Part shown: positions 1 through 11,428 of the stretch, piece by piece
Position numbering within the stretch: the first letter of the stretch is position 1
Layout of the letters: every line of letters starts with the position of its first letter
NCBI RefSeq assembly: GCF_007431345.1
Contig: NZ_CP041730.1
Coordinates: forward strand, 3,410,001 to 3,474,000
Reading direction: 5' to 3'
DNA: 64,000 bases
Origin: Chitinimonas arctica
GTDB taxonomy: Bacteria; Pseudomonadota; Gammaproteobacteria; Burkholderiales; Chitinimonadaceae
Notes under the pieces: generated by a model
The model's input: the letters and a program-made list of their open reading frames with translations, nothing else
The model's database searches: none
What the model was told of the DNA's origin: nothing
Position numbers and translations under genes: made by a program

Positions 1-1259
1 CCGGTGACCTCGCGCCAACTCGTTGAAAATACGGGAATTAGCCAGCCGACGGTTTCGCGTGCGCTGGCTGCGCTTGGCGATGAGGTGGTCCGAATCGGAT
101 CCGGTTCCTCTATTCGTTACGCCCTGCGGGACACGTTTCGTGGCTTCGTGTCGGCCCCGATTTTCAGCGTTAGCGATGAGGGCGGATTCGGGAGCTTGGC
201 GCGCTCGTTCCCGTTCGTCCGGACGGGTTTGTCATGGTACAGGCCGACGGCGTGACGCTTCATGGCGACGGACTGCCGTGGTGGCTATTCGATATGCGGC
301 CGCAGGGCTATCTGGGCCGGGCCTACGCATCGACCTATGCTGCCGGTTTCGGCTTGCCGGCAAACCCGGAGCATTGGAGCGACACAGAGGTCATCAGGGC
401 GCTGCTTGTGCACGGCCATGATGCAATCGGCAACTTGCTGATTGGCGAGCTGGCGCGCGACCGATTTATTGGCATGCCGGCGCCGTCCCCGGTTGATAGG
501 GCTGCGGACTATCCAGCGCTTGCGCGTGTCGCCGGCTTCGGAGAGGTTCCTGGCTCGTCTGCGGGTGGCGAGCAGCCGAAGTTCTGCGTATTTACGGAGC
601 GCGGTCATGTGCTGGTGAAGTTTTCGGCACCGGACGATAACCCTGTCAGCGAGCGATGGCGCGACCTCCTGTTAGCCGAGCATCTGGCGCTTTCGGTGCT
701 TGGCGTCAAAACCGAGGTTTTCGATTTCGGCGGTCAGCGATTCCTGGAAGTGCCGCGATTCGATCGCGTCGGTCAGCTAGGCCGCGTTGGCGTGTGCTCC
801 CTACGCGCGCTCGATGCGGAATTCGTCGGGAGTGCTTCGGCACCTTGGCCGTCGCTGGTAAGCCGCCTTGCCGCTGATGGCCATGTCCATGCCGACGCCG
901 TTACCGGCGCTGCGCTGCTTTGGGCATTCGGAACGCTTATCGGCAATACCGACATGCACGCAGGAAACCTGTCGTTTATCAGTTGTCACGGCCGACCGTA
1001 TCAGCTCGCGCCGGCTTACGATGTCCTGCCCATGGGGTTTGCCCCCAGAAGTGGCGGTGCCGTCGTCGATACGCTTCCGCCGGCTTCGCTGCCTGCTTCG
1101 GTCGATGGTGAAACTTGGCGCAAGGCGCTGCATTTGGCTGAAATGTTCTTCACCATGGTCCGCGATTGCGATAGCTTCTCCGGCAGTTTCTCCCCCTGCA
1201 TTGAAGCGATACGCCGGCACATTGATGAGGCGGCATTCCGCATTGCCCGGTTGGGATAA
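1..1259 (+). pseudogene. yjjJ: HipA-family kinase, YjjJ type, frameshifted and cut by window edge
   Basis: Two reading frames together make one YjjJ-like protein. The first (from the window edge to about 180) encodes a winged helix-turn-helix segment reading ISQPTVSRALAALGDEVVRI. The second (readable from 180, in the next frame) continues IRELGALV..., GLPWW..DMRPQGYLGR and the HipA-like kinase fold. Kinase hallmarks are GGEQPKF near 560, NTDMHAGN near 946-970 (catalytic Asp loop) and APAYDVLPM near 1012-1030 (metal-binding Asp). The frame changes by one base inside GAGGGCGG at 178-185, so a single-base deletion (or a sequencing error) is the simplest explanation. YjjJ proteins carry the DNA-binding domain and the HipA kinase in one chain. 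The 5' end lies left of the window. An ATG at 234 could express the kinase part alone. Confidence 0.75.
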
Positions 1260-1281
1260 AAACTCGGCCGACAGTAGCCCC

Positions 1282-2304
1282 CTATATTTGCGACGTACTC
1301 GGCAAACTCGCCAGATCCCAGCGCGGCCGAATGGCAAAGGGTCCAGCCGTGCGGGCGAACTGCAGTCTTTGCGCGCCGGCAAAGGCAATCATCGCGCCAT
1401 TGTCGGTGCACAGTTCCAGCGGTGGATAAAACACCTTCAGGCGCCGCTTGAGCGCCATGGCATCCAGTCCGGCGCGCAATTGCCGATTGGCGCCGACGCC
1501 GCCGGCGACCACCAGTTGTTTCAGGCCGGTCTGCTTCAGCGCGTTCCAGCATTTAGCCGTCATCAGGTCCACCACGGCGGCCTGGAATGCCGCGCAAATA
1601 TCGGCGCGGGTGGCATCGCCCAGCTCGCCTTGCTTCTTGACCAGGGTCAATACCGCCGTTTTCAGGCCGGCGAAACTGAAATCCAGATCGCCCGAATGCA
1701 GCATGGGTCGCGGCAGGGTGAAGCGGCTGGCGTCGCCCAGGTCGGCCAGTCTGGATAAGGCCGGTCCACCGGGGTAGCCCAGTCCCAGCAGCTTGGCGGT
1801 CTTGTCGAAAGCTTCGCCGGCGGCATCGTCCAGTGTTTCGCCCAGCAGTTGGTAGTCACCGACCCCATGCACCGCCATCAGCTGGGTATGGCCACCCGAG
1901 ACCAGCAGTGCCACGAAGGGGAAACTGGGGGCGGGCTGCGCCAGCAGCGGCGACAGCAGGTGGCCTTCCAGGTGATGGACGCCAATGACAGGCTTGTCCA
2001 GCGCGACGCCCAGGCCATTGGCAACGGCGGCGGCGGTCAGCAGTGCGCCGGCCAGGCCCGGGCCTTCGGTGTAGGCGATGGCGTCGAGATCGGCCAGTGT
2101 CTTGCCGGCATCCTGCAGGCAGGCGCGCGTCAGCGGCAACACCCGGCGGATATGGTCGCGCGAGGCCAGCTCGGGTACCACGCCACCATACTCGGCATGC
2201 ATCGCCATCTGGGTATGGATATGGTGGGACAGCAGACCCTGCTCGGTGTCGTAAAGCGCGACACCGGTTTCGTCGCAGGAGGATTCAAGGCCGAGGACAA
2301 GCAT
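1282..2304 (-). CDS. tsaD: tRNA N6-adenosine threonylcarbamoyltransferase TsaD
   Basis: This 340-residue protein is TsaD (Kae1/YgjD family), which transfers threonylcarbamoyl from threonylcarbamoyl-AMP to A37 of ANN-decoding tRNAs with TsaB and TsaE. The N-terminal GLESSCDET motif, the metal-binding HxEGH (His111 and His115), LVSGGHT near 134-140 and the late CTDNGAMIA motif are all visible, and the length is normal. It is the last gene of a minus-strand run: RNase, barstar, tsaD, with 38 bases between barstar and tsaD. No promoter is evident in that gap, so an essential tRNA-modification gene may be read through from the RNase promoter. In many proteobacteria tsaD is instead next to rpsU. 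Confidence 0.97.
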   Translation of the reverse strand: MLVLGLESSCDETGVALYDTEQGLLSHHIHTQMAMHAEYGGVVPELASRDHIRRVLPLTRACLQDAGKTLADLDAIAYTEGPGLAGALLTAAAVANGLGVALDKPVIGVHHLEGHLLSPLLAQPAPSFPFVALLVSGGHTQLMAVHGVGDYQLLGETLDDAAGEAFDKTAKLLGLGYPGGPALSRLADLGDASRFTLPRPMLHSGDLDFSFAGLKTAVLTLVKKQGELGDATRADICAAFQAAVVDLMTAKCWNALKQTGLKQLVVAGGVGANRQLRAGLDAMALKRRLKVFYPPLELCTDNGAMIAFAGAQRLQFARTAGPFAIRPRWDLASLPSTSQI

Positions 2305-2342
2305 GGCGGGCGATCTATCGGGAAGTTGCAGTGAGGATGGAA

Positions 2343-2612
2343 TCAGTCCAGCGTGACGGTCAGGTCGTCGCGCTCGGTGGAGACGATATTAAGCACATCC
2401 ATCACGCGCAGGAACCAGTCGCCCAGCGCCACGCGGGAGAAGCCGGCATCGTGCCAGACCAGCTCTATGGTGCCTTCGGTGTCGGTCAGCACGTCATAGA
2501 CCGCGTCAAGGCTGTGGCCCATTTCATAATCCAATTCCAGTTGGCCTTCCAACTGTTCGTAGAAATCCTCGACCTGCGAAACATTGACGAACTCGATGCG
2601 GATCAGCGGCAT
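2343..2612 (-). CDS. barstar-like ribonuclease inhibitor
   Basis: This 89-residue acidic protein matches barstar in size and pattern. The segment YEMGHSLDAVYDVLTD lines up with the barstar helix that plugs the RNase active site (barstar PEYYGENLDALWDCLTG), keeping the Asp that corresponds to Asp39 while Trp38 is Tyr here. The C-terminal DDLTVTLD matches the last barstar strand. Its start overlaps the end of the RNase gene by 10 bases, as expected for translationally coupled toxin and inhibitor. It is likely cytoplasmic and would protect the producer from RNase that has not been exported. The homology call is by eye. Confidence 0.85.
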   Translation of the reverse strand: MPLIRIEFVNVSQVEDFYEQLEGQLELDYEMGHSLDAVYDVLTDTEGTIELVWHDAGFSRVALGDWFLRVMDVLNIVSTERDDLTVTLD

Positions 2613-3043
2613 GGTGGTATCTCGGTAAATTGCTGGTAATGATTGACGGTGATATAGCGGTGGCCATCGCGGACCGGCTCGAATACCAGCCGCTTGGGGC
2701 CACGCTTGCCGCCCCGGTAGTCGAGGTCGGCCTCTCGCCAGTTGCCGTTCGGCAGCAGGCGTTCATAGTTGCCGAAGCGGTCCCCGCCGATCGCTTTGCC
2801 CTTCAGCGCCGGAATGCTGTCCAGTGGTTTACCCGGTTGCCAGCCGGCGGCGCGGGCGGCTTGCTTGGTGACGAAGCGCTGGGGCAATTGGCCGTCGCGG
2901 TTCAGTGCGCTCAAGGTGTCGGACAGCTGCTCGATGTCGAGCTGGGCATCGAGACGCCGGCTGATTTCGGTGCTGACGCTACGGCAATCCGGTACGGCGG
3001 CCATGGCCGGCAGGGTAAGCAAGAGGGCGAACAGGAGGCGCAT
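2603..3043 (-). CDS. secreted barnase-like guanyl ribonuclease
   Basis: This 146-residue protein starts with a signal peptide (MRLLFALLLTLPAMAA, cleavage near residue 16) and continues as a barnase/RNase N1-type enzyme. Catalytic residues can be placed: Lys60 (barnase Lys27) in FVTKQAA, Glu104 (Glu73) in WREADLDY, Arg114 and Arg118 (Arg83 and Arg87), and His135 (His102) in NHYQQF. Barnase Arg59, in the guanine-binding loop, appears to be Tyr93 here, while the neighbouring Glu is kept. A longer reading frame begins at 3103, but the ATG at 3043 directly precedes the signal peptide and lies about 25 bases below a good promoter. The barstar-like gene follows with a 10-base overlap. The role is probably an extracellular RNase, nutritional or antagonistic. 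Confidence 0.88.
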   Translation of the reverse strand: MRLLFALLLTLPAMAAVPDCRSVSTEISRRLDAQLDIEQLSDTLSALNRDGQLPQRFVTKQAARAAGWQPGKPLDSIPALKGKAIGGDRFGNYERLLPNGNWREADLDYRGGKRGPKRLVFEPVRDGHRYITVNHYQQFTEIPPCR

Positions 3044-3074
3044 TGTAGGGCAGTGCGAGGGTGAGCGAGCACGA

Positions 3075-3103
3075 ATTATCGGGTGCATGGCGAGGCCGGT
3101 CAA
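3075..3103 (-). promoter_or_regulatory. sigma70-type promoter for the RNase-barstar(-tsaD) unit
   Basis: On the minus strand TTGACC (3098-3103) and GATAAT (3075-3080) are separated by exactly 17 bases. Transcription would begin near 3068, giving a short leader to the ATG at 3043. Confidence 0.6.
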
Positions 3104-3193
3104 AGTACTTATCCCCGTACAGGCCGGTAGATAAGCGCGGAACGTACCGCTTGGCGATGGAACCTGTTCGCAAGCGTGCTTATCATAGAAGGC

Positions 3194-4654
3194 ATGAAAC
3201 TGCGCCCCCGTCCCCTAGTAGCCGCCATGCTCGCCGTACTGGCGATGAGTGTTCCCGCCAATGAACTGCCCGATCTGGGCGACTCCGCCGTCGGCGATCT
3301 GCCGCTGCATGAGGAACGGCGGATCGCCGATGAAGCCAGCCGCGAAATACGCCGTTCGGGTGATGTGCTGGATGACCCCGAGGTGGACGATTACCTGCAG
3401 CGGCTCGGCTATAAGCTGGTGGCCGCCAGCAACGACAATCGTATCAACTTCCGTTTTTTCCCCATCCGTGATGGCGATATCAATGCCTGGGCCATCCCGG
3501 GCGGCGTGATCGGCATCAATGCGGGCCTGATCGTGCTGTCGCAACACGAATCCGAATTGGCGGCCGTGATGGCGCACGAAATTGCCCATATCACCCAACA
3601 TCACTACGCCCGCATGCTGGAGTCGCAGAAGGGTTCCGGCTGGTTGTCCCTGGGCACCTTGGCGCTGGCCATCCTGGCGGCCTCGCGCAGCACGGATAGC
3701 GAGGCGCCCATGGCGGCGATGGCGGCCAGCGAGGGGTTTCAGGCGCAACGCTACCTGGCATTCTCGCGCGACTTCGAGCGCGAGGCGGATCGCGCCGGCA
3801 TGCAGACGCTGCAGGCGGCCGGCTTCGATATGCGCGCCATGCCCTCATTTTTTGATCGCATGCAGAAGTACTATCGCAACGTGGACAACGGCGCTTTCGC
3901 TTTTTTGCGCACACACCCGGTAACCGGCGAGCGGATCAGCGATAGCGAAGCCCGCGCCGCGAAGCAGGCTTACAAGCAATGGCCGGACAGCGCCGATTTT
4001 TTGTTGGTACGGGAGAAGCTCCGTACGCTGCAACTGGGCGCCCAGGCGGCGGTGGACTATTACCGGGGTACGACCGAACAGCGTAAATACGCCAGCGAAG
4101 CCGCCCAGCAATACGGCTATGCCAGCGCCCTGTTGTCGGCGGGCCGGACGGACGAAGCCTGGCGACACCTGGAAGCCGCCCGCAAGGCCCTGGCCGGCGG
4201 GCACCCGATGTTGGAATCGTTGGCCGGCGCCATTCGGCTGCGTCAGGAGCGCTATGACGAGGCGACGGCGATCTTCGCCCAGGCGCGCGCGCGCTTCCCC
4301 AGTGCCTGGGCGCTGGGCTACGGCGAGATCGACGTGATGTTGCGGCGCGGCCGGCCGCGCGAGGCGGTGACTTTGTTGGAGGCAGCCTTGGCCGAGCGCG
4401 GTAGCGATGCCGCGCTGCATAAAAGGTTGGCCGAGGCCTACGAGCAATTGGGCCAGCCGGGACTGGCCCACCGCGCCCAGGCCGAGTACTACGCCTTGCG
4501 GGACGAGTTGACCGCCGCCATCGAGCAGCTGAACGTGGCGCGCCGCAGTGGCGGGGATTTCTACCAGATGTCGGCTATCGAGGCGCGCATCAAGGAATTG
4601 CGCGCCCGTATGCCGGATGACCGCAAGGGCAAGCGGTCCGAGCCGGCGAAGTAA
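3194..4654 (+). CDS. bepA: M48-family periplasmic metalloprotease with TPR repeats (BepA-like)
   Basis: The 486-residue protein has a signal peptide (hydrophobic residues 8-22), a peptidase M48 domain with the zinc motif HEIAH (128-132) and a downstream FEREAD Glu near 195-197, then an alpha-helical tetratricopeptide region from about 290 to 460 that includes GYASALLSAGRTDEAWRHL. This is the architecture of BepA/YfgC, a periplasmic chaperone-protease that assists LptD folding and degrades stalled outer-membrane proteins. The ATG at 3194 was chosen over the upstream GTG (3176) because GAAGG lies just before it and the signal peptide begins there. It is divergent from the RNase gene and convergent with the DUF1841 gene, with no room between the stop codons. 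Confidence 0.88.
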   Translation: MKLRPRPLVAAMLAVLAMSVPANELPDLGDSAVGDLPLHEERRIADEASREIRRSGDVLDDPEVDDYLQRLGYKLVAASNDNRINFRFFPIRDGDINAWAIPGGVIGINAGLIVLSQHESELAAVMAHEIAHITQHHYARMLESQKGSGWLSLGTLALAILAASRSTDSEAPMAAMAASEGFQAQRYLAFSRDFEREADRAGMQTLQAAGFDMRAMPSFFDRMQKYYRNVDNGAFAFLRTHPVTGERISDSEARAAKQAYKQWPDSADFLLVREKLRTLQLGAQAAVDYYRGTTEQRKYASEAAQQYGYASALLSAGRTDEAWRHLEAARKALAGGHPMLESLAGAIRLRQERYDEATAIFAQARARFPSAWALGYGEIDVMLRRGRPREAVTLLEAALAERGSDAALHKRLAEAYEQLGQPGLAHRAQAEYYALRDELTAAIEQLNVARRSGGDFYQMSAIEARIKELRARMPDDRKGKRSEPAK

Positions 4655-5098
4655 TTACGCTTTCTCCGGCAACCCTGCCTTGCGACGAATGCAAGCCAGG
4701 TAGAACTCGCCATCCGGACCGCGGCCGCTGCGTTGCGCCTGCCAGATCATTTCCGCCAGGCAGTCCATCATTTCGTGCTGGGCCTGGTGCTCGTCGCCGG
4801 TCTGCAGGCAGAGGCTGCGATAGAGCTCGCCGATGCCGTGCGGTTGGTTGATCGAGAGCTGTTCCTCGATGGCCAGGTGCATATTCATATGCAGGAAGGG
4901 GTTGGTCTCGCCGAACTCCGGCAGGTAGTCGCGTTCGAGATAGCGCTCCGGCGCATCGACGATGGGGTGGTACTCGGGGTGGCGAACCAGGACGGCAAGC
5001 GCCACCTTCTCCAGGTCGGTGAGCGGGGCGGCCTGTTTCTGCTTGGCCCAGGTCTCGAACAGGAATTGGCGGGCTTGGTCGCGGGAGGGATTGAACAT
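4655..5098 (-). CDS. DUF1841 family protein
   Basis: This 147-residue soluble protein starts MFNPSRDQARQF and contains HPEYHPIVD, NPFLHMNMHLAIEEQ and a C-terminal EFYLACIRRK, the pattern of the DUF1841 family found in beta- and gammaproteobacteria. No function is established. The ATG at 5098 is preferred to an upstream start at 5158, because the 20 extra residues are low-complexity and not family-like. It lies downstream of the FIST-domain gene in the same direction with about 87 bases between them, and ends immediately against bepA. Confidence 0.85.
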   Translation of the reverse strand: MFNPSRDQARQFLFETWAKQKQAAPLTDLEKVALAVLVRHPEYHPIVDAPERYLERDYLPEFGETNPFLHMNMHLAIEEQLSINQPHGIGELYRSLCLQTGDEHQAQHEMMDCLAEMIWQAQRSGRGPDGEFYLACIRRKAGLPEKA

Positions 5099-5185
5099 TG
5101 AAGCGGTCCGGCGGCTGGCGAAAGACCGACATTTTCCGCCGCCTGCCGTATTAAGCAATCAAAACAATGCCGGTTAGCGCTCGAA

Positions 5186-6199
5186 TCAAGCCAGTTGTGC
5201 CAGCACAACGCTTTGGTGCAGCAGGCGATTGCTACCACCCAGGTGACTGATCTGGCCGTTGCCGTAGAAACCCGCGAGCGGGGTGCCGGGCCAGGCACGG
5301 GTCAAGGTCTGCCACTCCTTGTCCTGGCCGTCGTGGAGGGAAGGGCCGCGTGCCGCGCAGGCGAACATCAGGGCAGCGGCCGGGGCGGGGGCGTCGGCGA
5401 TGGCACGCATTTCGGCTAGCGCGGCCGTCGCGGAGCGGCGCATCCAGGCTACCCGCTGACCGGGCAGCAAGCGCGCCGCGACCGTCACGCCGCTATCGGG
5501 ATTGAGCGATACCAGCGGCCAACAGTCGAGCGGCCGGTCGTTTTCGTCCAATGTGGCCAGCGCCAGCTCGTGCAGGGCGGGCAGATGGTCGAGACTGCGG
5601 CGCAGCGTGGCGGCGGCCAGGCGGCCGTTCAGCGTCTTCAGGTCGAAACCTTCGATTTCGGTCACGACAAAGGCCGGGCTGATGGGCGCCATGCCCCGCG
5701 ACAGGGCGATGTCCGAAGTGGGCAGGATCATCTCGCAGCGGCCGTCCGGGCAGATCTGGCTCTGCCGCCATACCTTGTAGGGGCCGACGCCGGTCGGATC
5801 GCCCGCCACGCCGCCGTAGCGGATCGGCTGGTCATCCAGCCAGGCCAGGTCGATGGTGTTGGGCGCGGCCAACGTCAAGCGCGGTTGCGCGGCTTGATCC
5901 CCGCTGCCGGGTAATTCGCGCAGCAGCATCACCGCGGCGGCCGGCGTATCGAGCAGCCAGTCGTCCTCGTTCATCACGCCCAGGGCGGTACAGCCGGCCA
6001 CGGCGATGGTCTGCGCGGCGCGGGCCGCGGCCACCAGGGCCGGGCGCGGGTCATGGGCGAAGTCGGCGGAAAGGAAGAGCAGCACGGCAGCGGCGCGCGT
6101 GTCGCCGAGGCGGGCCAGTGCCTGCTCTACCGCGTCGCTGGCCAGGTGTGGCGCGGCGCGGCTGGCGTGGGCAAGGCCGGAGGCATAGGATATGGACAT
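5186..6199 (-). CDS. FIST N/FIST C domain protein
   Basis: A protein of about 337 residues with the two-domain FIST layout (F-box and intracellular signal transduction domains). The N-terminal half has repeating small-residue strands such as AVLLFLSADF and AGCTALGVMN. The C-terminal half carries FACAARGPSLHDGQD and the closing PLAGFYGNGQISHLGG...LHQSVVLAQL typical of FIST_C, which is thought to bind small ligands such as amino acids. There is no attached kinase or cyclase output domain. Starts at 6199 (MSISYASG) and 6217 (MTDNALMS) are both possible. It is divergent from gpx, so the 80-base gap probably holds promoters for both. Confidence 0.85.
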   Translation of the reverse strand: MSISYASGLAHASRAAPHLASDAVEQALARLGDTRAAAVLLFLSADFAHDPRPALVAAARAAQTIAVAGCTALGVMNEDDWLLDTPAAAVMLLRELPGSGDQAAQPRLTLAAPNTIDLAWLDDQPIRYGGVAGDPTGVGPYKVWRQSQICPDGRCEMILPTSDIALSRGMAPISPAFVVTEIEGFDLKTLNGRLAAATLRRSLDHLPALHELALATLDENDRPLDCWPLVSLNPDSGVTVAARLLPGQRVAWMRRSATAALAEMRAIADAPAPAAALMFACAARGPSLHDGQDKEWQTLTRAWPGTPLAGFYGNGQISHLGGSNRLLHQSVVLAQLA

Positions 6200-6279
6200 A
6201 AGCGCATTATCCGTCATCCCCGCCGGCTTCGTGTGGGGCAGGCTATGATGCAGGTTCAAATTCAGCCACGAGGTATGAC

Positions 6280-6762
6280 ATGTCCGCACCGATCTACGAT
6301 TTCTCCGCCAAGCGCCTGGATGGATCGCCGGAATCCCTGGAGGCCTACCGTGGCAAGGTGCTATTGATCGTCAACACGGCCAGCGAGTGTGGCTTTACGC
6401 CGCAATTCGCCGGTCTGGAGAAGCTCTACCAGGACTATGCCGACAAGGGCTTTGCGGTGCTGGGCTTCCCCTGCAACCAGTTCGGCGGGCAAGAGCCCGG
6501 CGACGGCGAGCAGATCGGCGCCTTCTGCCAGAAGAACTACGGGGTGGATTTCCCCATGTTCGACAAGATCGAAGTGAATGGCGATGGAACCCATCCGCTC
6601 TACCAGTATCTCAAGTCGTCGGCCAAGGGCCTGCTGGGGACCGAAGCGATCAAATGGAACTTCACCAAGTTCCTGGTCGACCGCGAGGGCTGCGTGGTGG
6701 ACCGGTTCGCCCCCACCACCAAGCCCGAAGAGTTGGCCGGCAAGATATCGGCCCTGCTTTGA
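6280..6762 (+). CDS. gpx: glutathione peroxidase family protein (thiol peroxidase)
   Basis: The 160-residue protein is a cysteine-type glutathione peroxidase that reduces peroxides, probably using thioredoxin or glutathione. The catalytic tetrad is readable: Cys37 in NTASECGFT, Gln71 in FGGQEPG, and Trp126 and Asn127 in IKWNFTKF. The peroxidatic residue is encoded by TGT, so this is not a selenoprotein. Length and motifs match bacterial BtuE/Gpx. The start ATG at 6280 gives the standard MSAPIYDFSAK N-terminus. The gene is a single cistron between the FIST gene and the carAB promoter. Confidence 0.95.
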   Translation: MSAPIYDFSAKRLDGSPESLEAYRGKVLLIVNTASECGFTPQFAGLEKLYQDYADKGFAVLGFPCNQFGGQEPGDGEQIGAFCQKNYGVDFPMFDKIEVNGDGTHPLYQYLKSSAKGLLGTEAIKWNFTKFLVDREGCVVDRFAPTTKPEELAGKISALL

Positions 6763-6838
6763 AGCGGGGCCGGGCAGCGGGATAAACGTCTCCCGGATGG
6801 GCTTGAAAGCTTATATAGGCGGAGCGTGGGTTCTGTCA

Positions 6839-6867
6839 TTGTCCGGGAGGGCGATTTCAGCTAGAAT
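6839..6867 (+). promoter_or_regulatory. sigma70-type promoter for carAB
   Basis: TTGTCC (6839-6844) and TAGAAT (6862-6867) are 17 bases apart, about 78 bases before the carA GTG start. The predicted start near 6874 leaves an untranslated leader of about 70 bases that contains a strong inverted repeat. Confidence 0.6.
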
Positions 6868-6897
6868 TCGCCCCGAAAATCACGGAATTATTGAGGG

Positions 6898-6923
6898 AAC
6901 GGGATAGGCGCGCCTATCCCGTT
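6898..6923 (+). repeat. perfect palindrome in the carA leader
   Basis: A 26-base perfect inverted repeat (AACGGGATAGGCG and its complement, no loop) is centred between 6910 and 6911, 20 bases before the carA start. It has no U-tract (GTTTCTCACG follows), so it looks more like an RNA hairpin or an operator than a terminator. Confidence 0.6.
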
Positions 6924-6944
6924 TCTCACGTCTAGGAGTCGCTG

Positions 6945-8087
6945 GTGTCTCAACAACGTCCCAAAGCCTTGCTCGCCCTTGCCGATGGCACGCTGTTCCA
7001 TGGCAGCAGCATCGGCGCGCATGGTCATACCGTCGGCGAGGTGGTGTTCAACACCGCCCTGACCGGTTATCAGGAAATCCTGACCGATCCGTCCTACTGC
7101 AAACAGATCGTTACGCTGACCTATCCCCACATCGGCAATGTCGGTGTGAATCGGGAGGACGCGGAATCGAACGGTGTGTTCGCGGCCGGCCTGATCATTC
7201 GCGATCTGCCGCTGCGTGCATCCAACTTCCGCATGGAAGAAACGCTGGACGCCTACCTGGTGCGTACCGGCACGGTCGCCATCGCGGATATCGATACCCG
7301 CCGGCTCACCCGCATCCTGCGTGAAAAGGGCGCCCAGTCCGGTTGCATCGTGGCCGGCCCGGATGCGCTCGACGTCGATCGGGCGATCGCCCTGGCGCGC
7401 GGTTTTGGTTCCATGGCCGGGCAGGACCTGGCCAAGGTGGTCAGTACCAAGACCGCCTATCCCTGGACCACCGGCGAGTGGAAGCTGGGCGAAGGCCATG
7501 TAAGCCAGGGCGAAGCCCGCTTCCATGTGGTCGCCTATGACTTCGGCGTCAAGCACAACATCCTGCGCATGCTGGCCGAGCGCGGCTGCAAGCTGACCGT
7601 GGTGCCGGCCGAAACCTCGGCCGAGGACGTGCTCAAGCTGAATCCCGATGGCGTCTTCCTCAGCAATGGCCCTGGCGATCCCGAGCCTTGCGAATACGCG
7701 ATTACCGCCATCCGCCGCTTCCTGGAACAGAAGTTGCCGGTGTTCGGCATCTGCCTGGGCCACCAGTTGCTCGGCCTTGCGGTCGGCGGCAAGACCAGCA
7801 AGATGAAATTCGGCCACCATGGCGCCAACCACCCGGTACAGGATCTGGACGACAAGCGCGTCCTGATCACCAGCCAGAACCATGGCTTCCAGGTTGACGA
7901 AAGCAGTTTGCCGGCCAACGTGCGCATCACCCACCGCTCGCTGTTCGACGGTACCGTCCAGGGCATCGCCCTGACCGACCGTCCGGCCTTCAGCTTCCAG
8001 GGTCACCCGGAAGCCAGCCCGGGCCCGCACGATGTCGCCTATTTGTTCGATCGCTTTACCGCCGCCATGGCGCAACACCAGCAATAA
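6945..8087 (+). CDS. carA: carbamoyl phosphate synthase small subunit
   Basis: The 380-residue glutaminase subunit releases ammonia from glutamine and channels it to CarB for carbamoyl phosphate (arginine and pyrimidine synthesis). The N-terminal CPSase small-chain domain (LADGTLFHG..., EVVFNTALTGYQE) is followed by a class I amidotransferase domain with nucleophile Cys270 in GICLGHQ and the HPE motif near 354-356. The start codon is GTG at 6945 with TAGGAG upstream. carB follows after nine bases. A palindrome sits in the leader. Confidence 0.98.
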   Translation: MSQQRPKALLALADGTLFHGSSIGAHGHTVGEVVFNTALTGYQEILTDPSYCKQIVTLTYPHIGNVGVNREDAESNGVFAAGLIIRDLPLRASNFRMEETLDAYLVRTGTVAIADIDTRRLTRILREKGAQSGCIVAGPDALDVDRAIALARGFGSMAGQDLAKVVSTKTAYPWTTGEWKLGEGHVSQGEARFHVVAYDFGVKHNILRMLAERGCKLTVVPAETSAEDVLKLNPDGVFLSNGPGDPEPCEYAITAIRRFLEQKLPVFGICLGHQLLGLAVGGKTSKMKFGHHGANHPVQDLDDKRVLITSQNHGFQVDESSLPANVRITHRSLFDGTVQGIALTDRPAFSFQGHPEASPGPHDVAYLFDRFTAAMAQHQQ

Positions 8088-8096
8088 GGACACGCC

Positions 8097-11309
<3,213 letters not shown>

Positions 11310-11352
11310 GCCCCCTTTTTTCATCGGCCGCGCGCGCTGCGCCGGCATGTGC

Positions 11353-11382
11353 CCCGACGGCTGGTCCGTCGGGTTTGTTTTT
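11353..11382 (+). terminator. intrinsic terminator after carB
   Basis: CCCGACGG (11353-11360) and CCGTCGGG (11366-11373) form a stem with a five-base loop, followed directly by TTTGTTTTT. It separates carAB from greA. Confidence 0.8.
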
Positions 11383-11428
11383 GACGCCGGCGCGGCTCAG
11401 GAGCGAGCGACCGGATTGGAGAATTGAA

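Noticed and set aside
234..1259. A complete, short HipA toxin beginning at 234
   Set aside because: Sequence just upstream in the same frame (from 180) continues to match YjjJ, and the winged-helix part sits in the neighbouring frame, so this is a frameshifted longer gene.
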